From: JADKIH01 sp031427625
GTDB taxonomy: Bacteria > Bacteroidota > Bacteroidia > AKYH767-A > 2013-40CM-41-45
Length of the DNA stretch: 46,388 nucleotides
Assembly: GCA_031427625.1 (NCBI GenBank)
Contig: JANPNV010000088.1
Span: forward strand, 1 to 46,388
Reading direction: 5' to 3'
The stretch's first letter is position 1. Each line of letters begins with the position of its first letter. The translations under genes were made by a program, and so were the position numbers. The notes under the pieces are model-generated. The model was given only the letters and a program-made list of their open reading frames with translations, searched no databases and had not been told where the DNA came from. Below, one piece after another: positions 1 to 8,146 of this stretch.

Positions 1-1578
1 CGCGACTCTTCTATTCTATCTCCATTGATGGCTTCGATGAATGACGGTAGCACATATATTTGCTGGTTCGAATACGGCCCAACCTCGAATCTCGATCTCC
101 ATATGCAACTACTTAACCCAGACGGATACAAACAGTGGGCACCGGAAGGAATTATAGTCAGTAATCTTCCGCAAAATTCTGCCATCTTCCGTTACGATAT
201 GAAAGTCGATAACGATGAGAATGCAATCGTTGCCTTCCAGGATGAACGAACAGGTACATTGCAAATCATCGCCTATAAAATCGACAAAAACGGAATTTCA
301 ATCTGGGGAAACGGTGTTACCCTTATTGATTCACTTTCTACTGGCGGATTAGCTCCGGTAGTCGGAATAACCGGTCACAACGATGTAGTTATTGCTTGGA
401 ATGCAGATAGTGGTTCTTCAAAATGGATTGCGGCGCATCGAATTTCTGCATCAGGTGTTGTTCAATGGAACAATCCGTTCCGAATGAAAGATACTGTTGG
501 CACTTTAAAATATTCACGCCCTCGTTTGCTCCCATGGGGCTCAGATGGTATTCAGATGATGTTTGTAGAAGAAAACGGATCATTTCCGGGAGTCACATCA
601 ACGCTTTATACTCAAAAAATAAATGATGCAGGAATTGCATTTTATACTTCACCAATAAAAGTTTCGACTAAAACCATTCCCTATTTTATTTTCCCGGAGG
701 CAATCCCTGATACTTCGGGCGGATTCTATGTTTCATTCAACTCTTCAAATCCGGTTAACACTTCTTTAAATGATGTATATGTACAGCATGTTGACAGTAG
801 TGGAAATCTATGGAGTACAACTGGTACGGAAGCCGCTAATTCAACTATCAACCATAAGCTATCATCCGGTGCATGCTTCATTCGTTCAAGTGGTGAATTC
901 TGGGTTTTACTTCAGGTGCTTGACGGTGGTCAGGGAAGTTCAGGAGTCAGCGTCCAGAAGTTTGATGCATCAGGGAATGTGTTACTTGGACCAGATGCAT
1001 TATCAATCATTGCCATTGATCCTGTTTATTATCTTCCATATACAATCAATGATGTACTTGATGGCGTAATATTCAGTTGCAGCTATGGCCCATTCGGCAA
1101 TCAACATATAATTGCCATGAAAGTTGATTACTCGGGAAATATTTCCTGGCCAGGTATGATGACCGGACTGTGTTCAGTAAACAGCAATAAAGACGATGTT
1201 TCATCAGGATTATTTGTAAACGATAATCTTGTTTTTGTATGGCAGGACGACAGATTCGGGTCCGGAGTATTTGCTCAGAATATTAATGCTGCCGGAGTTA
1301 CAGGTGTGCTGACAGGAACTTCTGATACCGATATAATGATTCAATCATCTTTGTTTCCGAACCCTTCTGATTCACCGACAATTTATTTTTCGTCGCGCAA
1401 TGATGGAGAAAAATTAATCACAGTATCCGATTTGCGTGGAAAAGAAATTTTGAAAAAGAAAATCTACCCTAATGAAAATTCATTTTCATTAAGCAACCTG
1501 AAAAATATCGCCGGTGGAATTTATCTGATAACAATCAGAAGCGAAAAAAATTCTGAAATTCTGAAGTGGATAAAATAG
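1..1578 (+). CDS. T9SS C-terminal sorting domain protein, 5'-truncated by the window edge
   Basis: The frame is open from base 1, so the true start and signal peptide lie outside the window; the TTG/ATG codons at 25-30 are probably internal. The visible ~525 residues look like an extracellular beta-rich protein with repeated strand-turn segments such as KWIAAHRISASGVVQW, resembling the repeats of secreted beta-propeller proteins. The last ~80 residues form a T9SS type A sorting domain: LFPNPSDSPTIYF, then SDLRGKEILKKK, then IAGGIYLITIRS and a basic end, KWIK. By family knowledge, such proteins cross the inner membrane by Sec and the outer membrane by PorSS/T9SS, and the tail is usually removed. 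The gene converges on mutS with a 31 bp gap and no clear terminator. The substrate or binding function is not recognisable. Confidence 0.85.
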   Translation, partial: RDSSILSPLMASMNDGSTYICWFEYGPTSNLDLHMQLLNPDGYKQWAPEGIIVSNLPQNSAIFRYDMKVDNDENAIVAFQDERTGTLQIIAYKIDKNGISIWGNGVTLIDSLSTGGLAPVVGITGHNDVVIAWNADSGSSKWIAAHRISASGVVQWNNPFRMKDTVGTLKYSRPRLLPWGSDGIQMMFVEENGSFPGVTSTLYTQKINDAGIAFYTSPIKVSTKTIPYFIFPEAIPDTSGGFYVSFNSSNPVNTSLNDVYVQHVDSSGNLWSTTGTEAANSTINHKLSSGACFIRSSGEFWVLLQVLDGGQGSSGVSVQKFDASGNVLLGPDALSIIAIDPVYYLPYTINDVLDGVIFSCSYGPFGNQHIIAMKVDYSGNISWPGMMTGLCSVNSNKDDVSSGLFVNDNLVFVWQDDRFGSGVFAQNINAAGVTGVLTGTSDTDIMIQSSLFPNPSDSPTIYFSSRNDGEKLITVSDLRGKEILKKKIYPNENSFSLSNLKNIAGGIYLITIRSEKNSEILKWIK

Positions 1579-1609
1579 CGGGAACACAACTGAGTTAATT
1601 TCAAATTTG

Positions 1610-4216
1610 TTATCGTTCTCCTAATATTTTTTTAATCTCCATTAATTTATTCAAGGCCTGAACGGGTGTAAGATTATCGATATCAGTCTTGACTATCTCT
1701 TCTTTGATTTGCATCAAAACAGGATCGTCGAGCTGAAAAAAACTTAACTGTAAATTATCATCTTTCCCTACCCTGCTGCCCGGTGCACTACGGCTTGATT
1801 CCAGACGAACAAGCATTTCCTGAGCACGGATAACAACTTTTGAAGGTACGCCGGCCATTTTCGCTACATGAATACCGAAGGAGTGTTCGCTTCCACCGGG
1901 AACAAGTTTGCGAAGAAAGATAACGTTGCTAGAGGTTTCCTTTACAGACACATGAAAATTGTGTATGCGAGGCATGCTTTCAGTCATTTCATTGAGTTCA
2001 TGATAATGAGTAGCGAAAAGAGTTTTGGGAGCACAAGAATGGTTATGAAGATATTCCGCTATTGCCCAGGCAATGCTTATTCCGTCATAAGTTGAAGTGC
2101 CTCTACCTATTTCATCGAGGAGAATTAAACTGCGATCAGAAATATTATGAAGAATACTTGCTGTTTCATTCATCTCGACCATGAAGGTGGATTCTCCGGA
2201 AGAAATATTATCGCTGGCTCCTACGCGCGTAAAAATTTTATCGACAATACCTATTGTTGCTGATGTAGCAGGAACGAAGCTTCCTGTCTGGGCAAGAAGG
2301 GTAATGAGTGCTGTCTGTCGAAGTAATGCCGACTTACCTGACATATTCGGGCCGGTAATCATCAGGATTTGCTGTGTGGCAGAATCGAGGTAGATATTAT
2401 TGGCAATATATTTTTCACCCTGTGGCAATTGTTTTTCGATGACAGGATGACGACCATTACTGATTTCAATAATCCGGGAGTCGTTTATGAGAGGTCGTAC
2501 GTATTCGTTTCTGATTGCTGCTTCGGCGAATGAATGCAGACAATCGAGACGTGCGATAAGCGTAGCATTAATTTGTATTGGCTGAACGTAGGCAATTATT
2601 GCTTGAACAAGTTCGTTAAAAAGCCTTGCTTCAATGGCCAATATTTTTTCTTCGGCACCGAGAATTTTTTCCTCATACTGTTTTAACTCATCGGTAATGT
2701 ATCGTTCTGCATTGGTTAATGTCTGCTTACGAACCCACTCAGGCGGAACTTTTTCTTTATGTGTATGCGTGACTTCTATATAGTATCCGAAGACATTGTT
2801 AAAGCCAACCTTTAAGGAAGTAATGCCTGTTCGTTCTGCCTCTCTTTGCTGAAGTTTTAAAAGATAGTCTTTACCATTAAATGCAATATTCCGAAGTTCG
2901 TCGAGTTCCTGATTGAAACCATCATTGATTACTCCGCCCTTGTTAACCATGACTGGCGCATCTGGGTGAAGTTCACGGATGATGCGGTCTTTAATAAGTG
3001 AACAGTTATTCAGCTGATCACCGATTGCACGAATGGCATCGTTATCTGCATCGAGACAAACTTCACGGATAAGTTGAACCATTTCGAGTGAACGACGAAG
3101 CTGCTGAACTTCGCGTGGTGAAATTTTCCCGAGTGCTGCTTTCGAAATCAAACGTTCGATATCCCCTACCTGTTTGAGATGAGCGGATAACCCGGCTGAG
3201 AAATCATTTTTTTGAAGCATAAAATAAACTGCTTCCTGTCTCTCCTCAATGGCTCTTACATCTTTTAGAGGTAACAATAACCATCGCTTAAGCAATCGCC
3301 CTCCCATTGGTGTTTGTGTGTAATCAATCACCTCAATTAATGACACACCATTTTCTCCGGATGGTGACACTATCTCCAGATTACGGATGGTAAATTTATC
3401 GAGCCATACATATTTATCTTCTTCGATTCTGGAAATACCACTGATGTGCTTAAGCTGATCCTGTCTTGTATCCGATACATAATGCAAGGCAGCACCTGCG
3501 GCGATTATACCGAGCGACATTTCATCGATGCCGAAACCTTTTAAAGAAACCATTCCAAAATGCTTAAGCAGCGTCTCCTTTGCATAATCTTCCTGGAAGA
3601 TCCATTCATCAAGCGGAAAAGAATAAAAACGCGGGGATAATTGCTCACCGTATTCCTTCTTTTTTAATTTGGAATAAATTATTTCACATGGGCTGAAGTT
3701 CTGGAGTAATTTATCTGCATAAACGGAATCACCTTCGGCAATAAGAAATTCTCCGGTGCTGATATCGATGAAGGCAATACCGGTTGTCTTACCATCGCTG
3801 TGTATAGCAGCAAGAAAATTATTCTTTTTATGCTCTAATATTTTATCACTGTAAGAAACACCCGGACTTACTAATTCGGTAACGCCTCTTTTGACAATTT
3901 TTTTTGTGAGTTTAGGATCTTCGAGCTGATCGCATATTGCAACGCGCATTCCTGCTCGAACAAGCCGTGGTAAATAGGTGTCCAATGAATGATGTGGAAA
4001 CCCCGCCAACTCAATGAATGTTCCACTTCCATTGGCGCGCCTTGTAAGAATTATTCCCAGAATAGCAGATGCGCGTACAGCATCTTCGCTAAAAGTCTCA
4101 TAAAAATCTCCGACACGAAAAAGCAGCAATGCATCAGGATATTTGGCCTTGATGCCGTAATACTGCTTCATCAAAGGAGTTTCGACGGGACTTTGCTTAA
4201 TTTCTTCTTTCAGCAA
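1610..4216 (-). CDS. mutS: DNA mismatch repair protein MutS
   Basis: This is full-length MutS (868 aa), which recognises mismatches and small loops and recruits MutL. The N-terminal mismatch-binding domain carries the Phe-X-Glu wedge (F38-Y-E40 in RVGDFYETF). The connector, lever and clamp domains follow. The C-terminal ATPase has Walker A GPNMSGKS near residue 620, the signature region SSGESTFMVEM, Walker B LILLDEIGRGTST and the ATHYHEL switch. The start is a TTG at 4216: no ATG occurs in frame between it and the upstream stop, and the first ATG (4171) would begin at MKQYYGIK, removing the conserved VETPL lead-in. The gene is divergent from the TrmH-family gene and convergent with the T9SS gene. 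No mutL is nearby. Confidence 0.97.
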   Translation of the reverse strand: MLKEEIKQSPVETPLMKQYYGIKAKYPDALLLFRVGDFYETFSEDAVRASAILGIILTRRANGSGTFIELAGFPHHSLDTYLPRLVRAGMRVAICDQLEDPKLTKKIVKRGVTELVSPGVSYSDKILEHKKNNFLAAIHSDGKTTGIAFIDISTGEFLIAEGDSVYADKLLQNFSPCEIIYSKLKKKEYGEQLSPRFYSFPLDEWIFQEDYAKETLLKHFGMVSLKGFGIDEMSLGIIAAGAALHYVSDTRQDQLKHISGISRIEEDKYVWLDKFTIRNLEIVSPSGENGVSLIEVIDYTQTPMGGRLLKRWLLLPLKDVRAIEERQEAVYFMLQKNDFSAGLSAHLKQVGDIERLISKAALGKISPREVQQLRRSLEMVQLIREVCLDADNDAIRAIGDQLNNCSLIKDRIIRELHPDAPVMVNKGGVINDGFNQELDELRNIAFNGKDYLLKLQQREAERTGITSLKVGFNNVFGYYIEVTHTHKEKVPPEWVRKQTLTNAERYITDELKQYEEKILGAEEKILAIEARLFNELVQAIIAYVQPIQINATLIARLDCLHSFAEAAIRNEYVRPLINDSRIIEISNGRHPVIEKQLPQGEKYIANNIYLDSATQQILMITGPNMSGKSALLRQTALITLLAQTGSFVPATSATIGIVDKIFTRVGASDNISSGESTFMVEMNETASILHNISDRSLILLDEIGRGTSTYDGISIAWAIAEYLHNHSCAPKTLFATHYHELNEMTESMPRIHNFHVSVKETSSNVIFLRKLVPGGSEHSFGIHVAKMAGVPSKVVIRAQEMLVRLESSRSAPGSRVGKDDNLQLSFFQLDDPVLMQIKEEIVKTDIDNLTPVQALNKLMEIKKILGER

Positions 4217-4350
4217 TTTTTTATAATTAAAAGGTTAGTACTATGTTACCCGATAATTAGAATAATTAGGAGAAACTGACTTACTAATAATCGATGTTTG
4301 TTTGTTAATTTGCAAAGGGAAAAACCATCATATATAATCCATCACAAATT

Positions 4351-4890
4351 GTGCGCAAGATACAAAATGCAAACCTAGGCCGGTTAACTGTTGATGATTT
4401 TAAGTTGTCAACTAAGCAGCCGTTTTTCATTGTTTTAGACAATGTAAGAAGCATGAATAATATCGGATCTATTTTTCGTACGGCTGATGCTTTCAGATGT
4501 GCAGGTATTTATCTATGCGGCATTACAGCCACTCCTCCTCATCGCGAAATACATAAAACGGCATTGGGCGCAGAAGAATCTGTTGAATGGAAATATGAAA
4601 AGGATGCCGCTTCCGCAATCAAAAAATTAAAAGATGACGGTTATACGATCGCTGCAATCGAACAAGTTGAAGGTGGAATTCTACTGAATCAATTCATCCC
4701 AAAAGAAAGTGCAAAATTCGCATTCATCTTTGGTCATGAAATTACAGGCGTAAGCGATGAAGCCCTCGCACTCTGCGACCTGTTTATCGAAATACCACAG
4801 CATGGAACCAAACATTCGCTAAATGTCGCTGTAAGTGTGGGAATTGTTTGCTGGAACTTTGCTATTGAAGAAGGAAGAATGAAGAATTAA
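4351..4890 (+). CDS. SpoU/TrmH-family RNA 2'-O-methyltransferase
   Basis: A 179 aa SAM-dependent RNA ribose methyltransferase of the SPOUT (trefoil-knot) superfamily. All three family motifs are visible: motif 1 NVRSMNNIGSIFRTADAF, motif 2 FIFGHEITGVSDEA, and motif 3 IEIPQHGTKHSLNVAVSVGI, which forms the knot and SAM pocket. It lacks the N-terminal L30e-like substrate-binding extension of RlmB, so it is a short TrmH/TrmL-type enzyme; whether it acts on tRNA or rRNA cannot be told. The start is GTG at 4351; an in-frame stop (TAA) lies just upstream. The stop codon is itself part of the 7 bp repeat array that follows, which is unusual. The gene is divergent from mutS and convergent with the OmpA-family gene. 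Confidence 0.9.
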   Translation: MRKIQNANLGRLTVDDFKLSTKQPFFIVLDNVRSMNNIGSIFRTADAFRCAGIYLCGITATPPHREIHKTALGAEESVEWKYEKDAASAIKKLKDDGYTIAAIEQVEGGILLNQFIPKESAKFAFIFGHEITGVSDEALALCDLFIEIPQHGTKHSLNVAVSVGIVCWNFAIEEGRMKN

Positions 4891-5016
4891 GAACCAAGAG
4901 CCAAGAATCAAGAACCAAGAATTAAGAGCCAAGAATCAAGAGCCAAGAATCAAGAACCAAGAATCAAGAACCAAGAGCCAAGAGCCAAGAGCCAAGAGCC
5001 AAGAGCCAAGAGCCAA
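4884..5016. repeat. 19-copy tandem heptanucleotide array GA(A/G)(C/T)(C/T)AA
   Basis: Nineteen uninterrupted 7 bp units fill 133 bp. Variants are GAGCCAA (9), GAACCAA (4), GAATCAA (4) and GAATTAA (2). The last six units (4975-5016) are identical GAGCCAA, while the earlier ones are mixed, so the right end looks recently expanded. The first unit overlaps the final codons and stop of the TrmH-family gene. One strand is purine-rich and almost free of T. The array does not encode a continued reading frame of that gene. Function unknown. Confidence 0.95.
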
Positions 5017-5062
5017 GAAAATAAGAAAATATTTTTTTATTCTTCATTCTTCCCTCTTCAAT

Positions 5063-5093
5063 AAAAAAAGCCCCCTGTTTAAAGAGAGCTTTT
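5063..5093 (-). terminator. Rho-independent terminator of the OmpA-family gene
   Basis: Read on the minus strand, AAAAGCTCTC and GGGGGCTTTT pair over 10 bp (two G-U pairs) around an 8 nt loop, followed by a T-run. It lies 22 bp beyond the stop of the OmpA-family gene. On the plus strand the G-U pairs become C/A mismatches, so it should act mainly leftward. Confidence 0.75.
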
Positions 5094-5115
5094 CACTTAT
5101 TGATTAACCCAGTTG

Positions 5116-6789
5116 TTACTTTTTAAGAATATCCACTCTTCTGATATCTACCCCCGGAAGCGAATTTATCCGAAGTGATTCTACTGTGAGCCGAAAGGAA
5201 TTTACTTTATGAACTCTGACTAGATAGCTCTTAACTGCCTCTGCACGGCGTCGGCACAAACTTCTGTTAAAATCCTGATCCCCTCTCATATCATAAATTC
5301 CAACAACTCTGAAATCTACTCCGGGATTATCTTTCATAATCTTCGCAATACTTTTTAATGTTTGAAAATGTCTCTTAGAAATTTTTTCTTCACGAACATT
5401 AAAATTAATGGAAGGCATTGAATCAATCGAATAAATTTCTGTATCAGTAATTTCTACAGGCACTGGCACCACTGGATTTGTAACTACAGGAACCGTATTT
5501 ACAGCAACAGGAGTTACTGGCTCATTATTTACCGGTAGTGGGTTTTCCGCTGACGGGTTCACAGGTGGCGCTTTAACTGGCTCCTGAATAAGCGGAACAG
5601 CCGTGGTTGAATTTTTTAAATCAGTTTCTTTTATCTGATTGTTTTCTGAACCTGATTTTTTTACAACAATTATTTCAGCCGGTTTTACAATATTAATCGT
5701 CTCCGTTTTTTTTGAATTGGCACTATTACCATTTACTGTTTCATTTGATTGTCTCTGTGCTGGGACTGGTTGCCTGCTCTTTTCTGCTATCTCTTTCCCA
5801 GTTGCATCCACAATTGCATACTTAGAAGAATATATTTCAGAGTCCTTGTAATCGGGAACGCCATCATCATCGGTATCCACAGCTGTTCCATCCCCATAAA
5901 CTTTTACTCCTACCGGAGTATGAGAATCTTTATCATAAATATCGACAACACCATCCTGATCACTGTCTCGTTTCAATTCATCAATCTCTTCTCTGATCTT
6001 ATACAAATCATCATAAGCTGTCTGAAGCGGATTCGACCATTGTAGATCCTTCTTTTCACTTCCAATCTGATACACTACTCCCAGATTGAAATATGAATAA
6101 TAATCGTCGGCCGACAGCAATTTAAAAAAGCCATCGAGTTTATCTGAATAAGTTCTTTTTACACTATACTCCATTCTGAATGAATACTTGTCTTTCAATT
6201 TATACTTCGCTCCTATTCCAAAAGGAATCACGAAGTCAGTTGAATTTTCATAATCAGAAATAACAAATGGAGCAGTATACTGAGAATAAATTCCCTTAAG
6301 CGGAATTTGCCCTCCGTCAATATATACATGCGGTGAATAATGCATTATTCCGAATCCTGCTGATCCATACACTGCTACATTTGTTGAACCCGGAAGAAAA
6401 TTAAAATTGCCTATTTGCACGATAGCATTAAGGGATAAATCGTAGGCAACCGTTGTATTATATAAATAATTCGGCTGCTTAGCATCCTTACCTGCCAGTG
6501 AAGCATGCATGAGTCTCGCCTGTATAGCAAAATTATGCGACAGAAATTTTGTAAGATCAGCACCAACTGCAAGTTTTGCTGTTCCGGCAATATCAGTACT
6601 TGGAAAAGTAAAACCTAAATGACCACAGATATCCCATGTATTCATTTTTTCATCCGACAAAATTGAATGTTTCCTAATCACTGCCCTTGTCGTATCAGAA
6701 ACTTCTGATGACTGAGCCATGATAAAACCATAATTCAGAAATGAAAAAAATACTGCTAAATAAAATTTGATGTAAATGTTTTTATTCAT
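5116..6789 (-). CDS. OmpA-family outer membrane protein with beta-barrel, TSP3 repeats and peptidoglycan-binding domain
   Basis: A 557 aa envelope protein. A signal peptide (MNKNIYIKFYLAVFFSFLNY, cleaved after AQ) is followed by a porin-like beta-barrel of about 220 residues, a calcium-binding thrombospondin type 3 segment near residues 275-310 (DSDQDGVVDIYD, DTDDDGVPDYKD), a long Pro/Val/Asn-rich linker, and a divergent OmpA C-terminal domain from about residue 450 ending RRVDILKK. It probably links outer membrane and peptidoglycan. I chose the ATG at 6789: the longer frame (from 6831) lacks a signal peptide start, and its first codons lie upstream of a consensus promoter at 6816-6846. It is convergent with the TrmH-family gene. 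The OmpA arginine region is kept as NRSLCRRRAEAVKSYL. Confidence 0.88.
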   Translation of the reverse strand: MNKNIYIKFYLAVFFSFLNYGFIMAQSSEVSDTTRAVIRKHSILSDEKMNTWDICGHLGFTFPSTDIAGTAKLAVGADLTKFLSHNFAIQARLMHASLAGKDAKQPNYLYNTTVAYDLSLNAIVQIGNFNFLPGSTNVAVYGSAGFGIMHYSPHVYIDGGQIPLKGIYSQYTAPFVISDYENSTDFVIPFGIGAKYKLKDKYSFRMEYSVKRTYSDKLDGFFKLLSADDYYSYFNLGVVYQIGSEKKDLQWSNPLQTAYDDLYKIREEIDELKRDSDQDGVVDIYDKDSHTPVGVKVYGDGTAVDTDDDGVPDYKDSEIYSSKYAIVDATGKEIAEKSRQPVPAQRQSNETVNGNSANSKKTETINIVKPAEIIVVKKSGSENNQIKETDLKNSTTAVPLIQEPVKAPPVNPSAENPLPVNNEPVTPVAVNTVPVVTNPVVPVPVEITDTEIYSIDSMPSINFNVREEKISKRHFQTLKSIAKIMKDNPGVDFRVVGIYDMRGDQDFNRSLCRRRAEAVKSYLVRVHKVNSFRLTVESLRINSLPGVDIRRVDILKK

Positions 6790-6815
6790 TGAAAAAATTC
6801 TTTCAGGGATTGTGG

Positions 6816-6846
6816 CAAAACTAATAAACATTAAAAAAATAACAAA
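6816..6846 (-). promoter_or_regulatory. Bacteroidota-type promoter for the OmpA-family gene
   Basis: On the minus strand TTTG (6843-6846) and TAGTTTTG (6816-6823) are separated by exactly 19 bp, matching the known Bacteroidota -33 TTTG / -7 TAnnTTTG consensus. The predicted transcript starts about 20 nt upstream of the ATG at 6789. Confidence 0.65.
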
Positions 6847-6863
6847 AAAAATTGGTAAAGGAA

Positions 6864-7523
6864 TCAGGTGTTTAATAGGATGCGATGCAGTCCGGGCTCA
6901 TAGTCGGCCTGAATCAATGACAACAGCTTTTCGTAATCTGTCTTATTGTTTACGAAATCGATGTCGTTCGTGTCGATAACCAATATCCGAATTCCGGATT
7001 GCTGTTTAAAGTATTCCCAGTATCCTAGTTCCAGTTTTTTAAGATAATCTTCTTCGATATTCATTTCATAAGAACGACCACGCGAAAGTATATTTTTCTT
7101 TAGTAATCCTACGTCTTTATGAAGATAGACCAGAAGGTCAGGTTTTGGAAGATGTGGATTTATGATGTGAAAAAGCCGTTGATAGAGGGTGTTTTCATCA
7201 TCCTTCAGGGTAATATTTGCAAAAATCAGTGACTTGCTGAGTATGTAGTCAGATATTGTCTGTTGCTGAAACAATTCTCGTGAAGAGAGTTCATCATTCA
7301 ATTGTTGATAGCGATCTGCTAAAAATGAAAGCTCGAGCGGAAATGCATAACGGGTTTGTTGTTCGTAAAAGAGGGGGAGAAATGGATTATCAGCAAATCG
7401 TTCCAGAACTAATCGGGTATTAAACTCAACTGAAATCTTCATTGCAAGCGAAGTTTTACCGGTACCGATATTACCCTCAATTACAATATAGTCGTATTTC
7501 AGTTTTTTGGTCATTGGCATCAT
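6864..7523 (-). CDS. Deoxynucleoside kinase (dCK/dGK/TK2-like family)
   Basis: A 219 aa nucleoside salvage kinase that phosphorylates deoxynucleosides with NTP. The P-loop is EGNIGTGKTS (residues 16-25). The substrate-site motif is LERFADNPF (E41, R42), followed by D70-R71-Y72 in FLADRYQQL. The Arg-rich LID is SRGRSYEMN. The substrate (dA, dG, dC or dT) cannot be assigned from sequence alone. It starts 14 bp after the folK stop and is probably co-transcribed; folK next to a deoxynucleoside kinase is a pairing known in Bacteroidota. ATG codons at 7523, 7520 and 7514 are all possible starts; the first is used here. Confidence 0.9.
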   Translation of the reverse strand: MMPMTKKLKYDYIVIEGNIGTGKTSLAMKISVEFNTRLVLERFADNPFLPLFYEQQTRYAFPLELSFLADRYQQLNDELSSRELFQQQTISDYILSKSLIFANITLKDDENTLYQRLFHIINPHLPKPDLLVYLHKDVGLLKKNILSRGRSYEMNIEEDYLKKLELGYWEYFKQQSGIRILVIDTNDIDFVNNKTDYEKLLSLIQADYEPGLHRILLNT

Positions 7524-7537
7524 TTACTCCGCAAAAA

Positions 7538-8044
7538 TCAGGAGATTTTCAATGGTACATTCTCATTTATAATTCTTACTCCCAGATCATCGGCAACTAT
7601 TTTCAATAATTCTCTATTGGTTTTCTTAAAAACCGGATGGAGGCCTTCGGGAATTATCTCTGCCAATGGTGCCAGCGTAAACCGTCTCTCATGTAAGTGC
7701 TGATGTGGAATGGTAAGACCGGGCAAATCTATCACATCATCATTAAAATAAAGTATGTCCAGATCTATTGTCCTTGGCTCCCACTTATTTACTCTGACTC
7801 TCCCCATTTTATTTTCAATACTTAACAATGAAGTAAGTAACTCACCGGCCTCCATTTCTGTAGAAATTGAAACGACCTGATTAAGAAATTTGGACTGATC
7901 CATTTTTCCCCAGGGTTCTGTTTCGTAAACAGATGAGGCCAGCATAACCTTTCCTGCCATTTGCCTTATCAGATTTAATGCTGTCTGAAGGTTTTCCTGC
8001 AAGTTTCCCGTATTGGTCCCCAAAAGAATCACAACTGAATTCAT
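7538..8044 (-). CDS. folK: 2-amino-4-hydroxy-6-hydroxymethyldihydropteridine pyrophosphokinase (HPPK)
   Basis: A 168 aa folate-biosynthesis enzyme that moves pyrophosphate from ATP to 6-hydroxymethyl-dihydropterin. Visible motifs are LLGTNTGNLQENL at the N-terminus, SSVYETEPWGK, the ATP-site signature NKWEPRTIDLDILYFND, and PHQHLHERRFTLAPLAEI. The ATG at 8044 (MNSVVILLGTN) is preferred: the longer frame from 8092 would begin upstream of a well-spaced promoter (8063-8092) and adds 16 residues not typical of the family. It is first in an operon with the deoxynucleoside kinase and divergent from sppA. No fused FolB or FolP domain is present. Confidence 0.93.
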   Translation of the reverse strand: MNSVVILLGTNTGNLQENLQTALNLIRQMAGKVMLASSVYETEPWGKMDQSKFLNQVVSISTEMEAGELLTSLLSIENKMGRVRVNKWEPRTIDLDILYFNDDVIDLPGLTIPHQHLHERRFTLAPLAEIIPEGLHPVFKKTNRELLKIVADDLGVRIINENVPLKIS

Positions 8045-8062
8045 TACTTCTGAAAATTTTGC

Positions 8063-8092
8063 CAAACCTACTGAATTCTGAACTATCAACAA
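8063..8092 (-). promoter_or_regulatory. Bacteroidota-type promoter for folK-deoxynucleoside kinase
   Basis: On the minus strand TTG (8090-8092) lies 19 bp upstream of TAGGTTTG (8063-8070), a full match to the -7 consensus. It supports the folK start at 8044. Confidence 0.55.
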
Positions 8093-8113
8093 GCAGATAT
8101 TGAAGCATAGTTT

Positions 8114-8121
8114 TACATTTG
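8114..8121 (+). promoter_or_regulatory. Putative -7 box of the sppA promoter
   Basis: TACATTTG matches TAnnTTTG exactly and ends 25 bp before the sppA ATG. No TTG is found at -33. The leader is A-rich just before the ATG, as is common in Bacteroidota. Confidence 0.4.
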
Positions 8122-8146
8122 TAGTTCATCAGAAAAAAAAAAATAA

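Noticed and set aside
4884..5016. The heptamer array as a CRISPR or minisatellite coding extension
   Set aside because: Units are 7 bp without spacers, and the reading frame of the TrmH-family gene stops in the first unit, so it is neither CRISPR nor coding extension.
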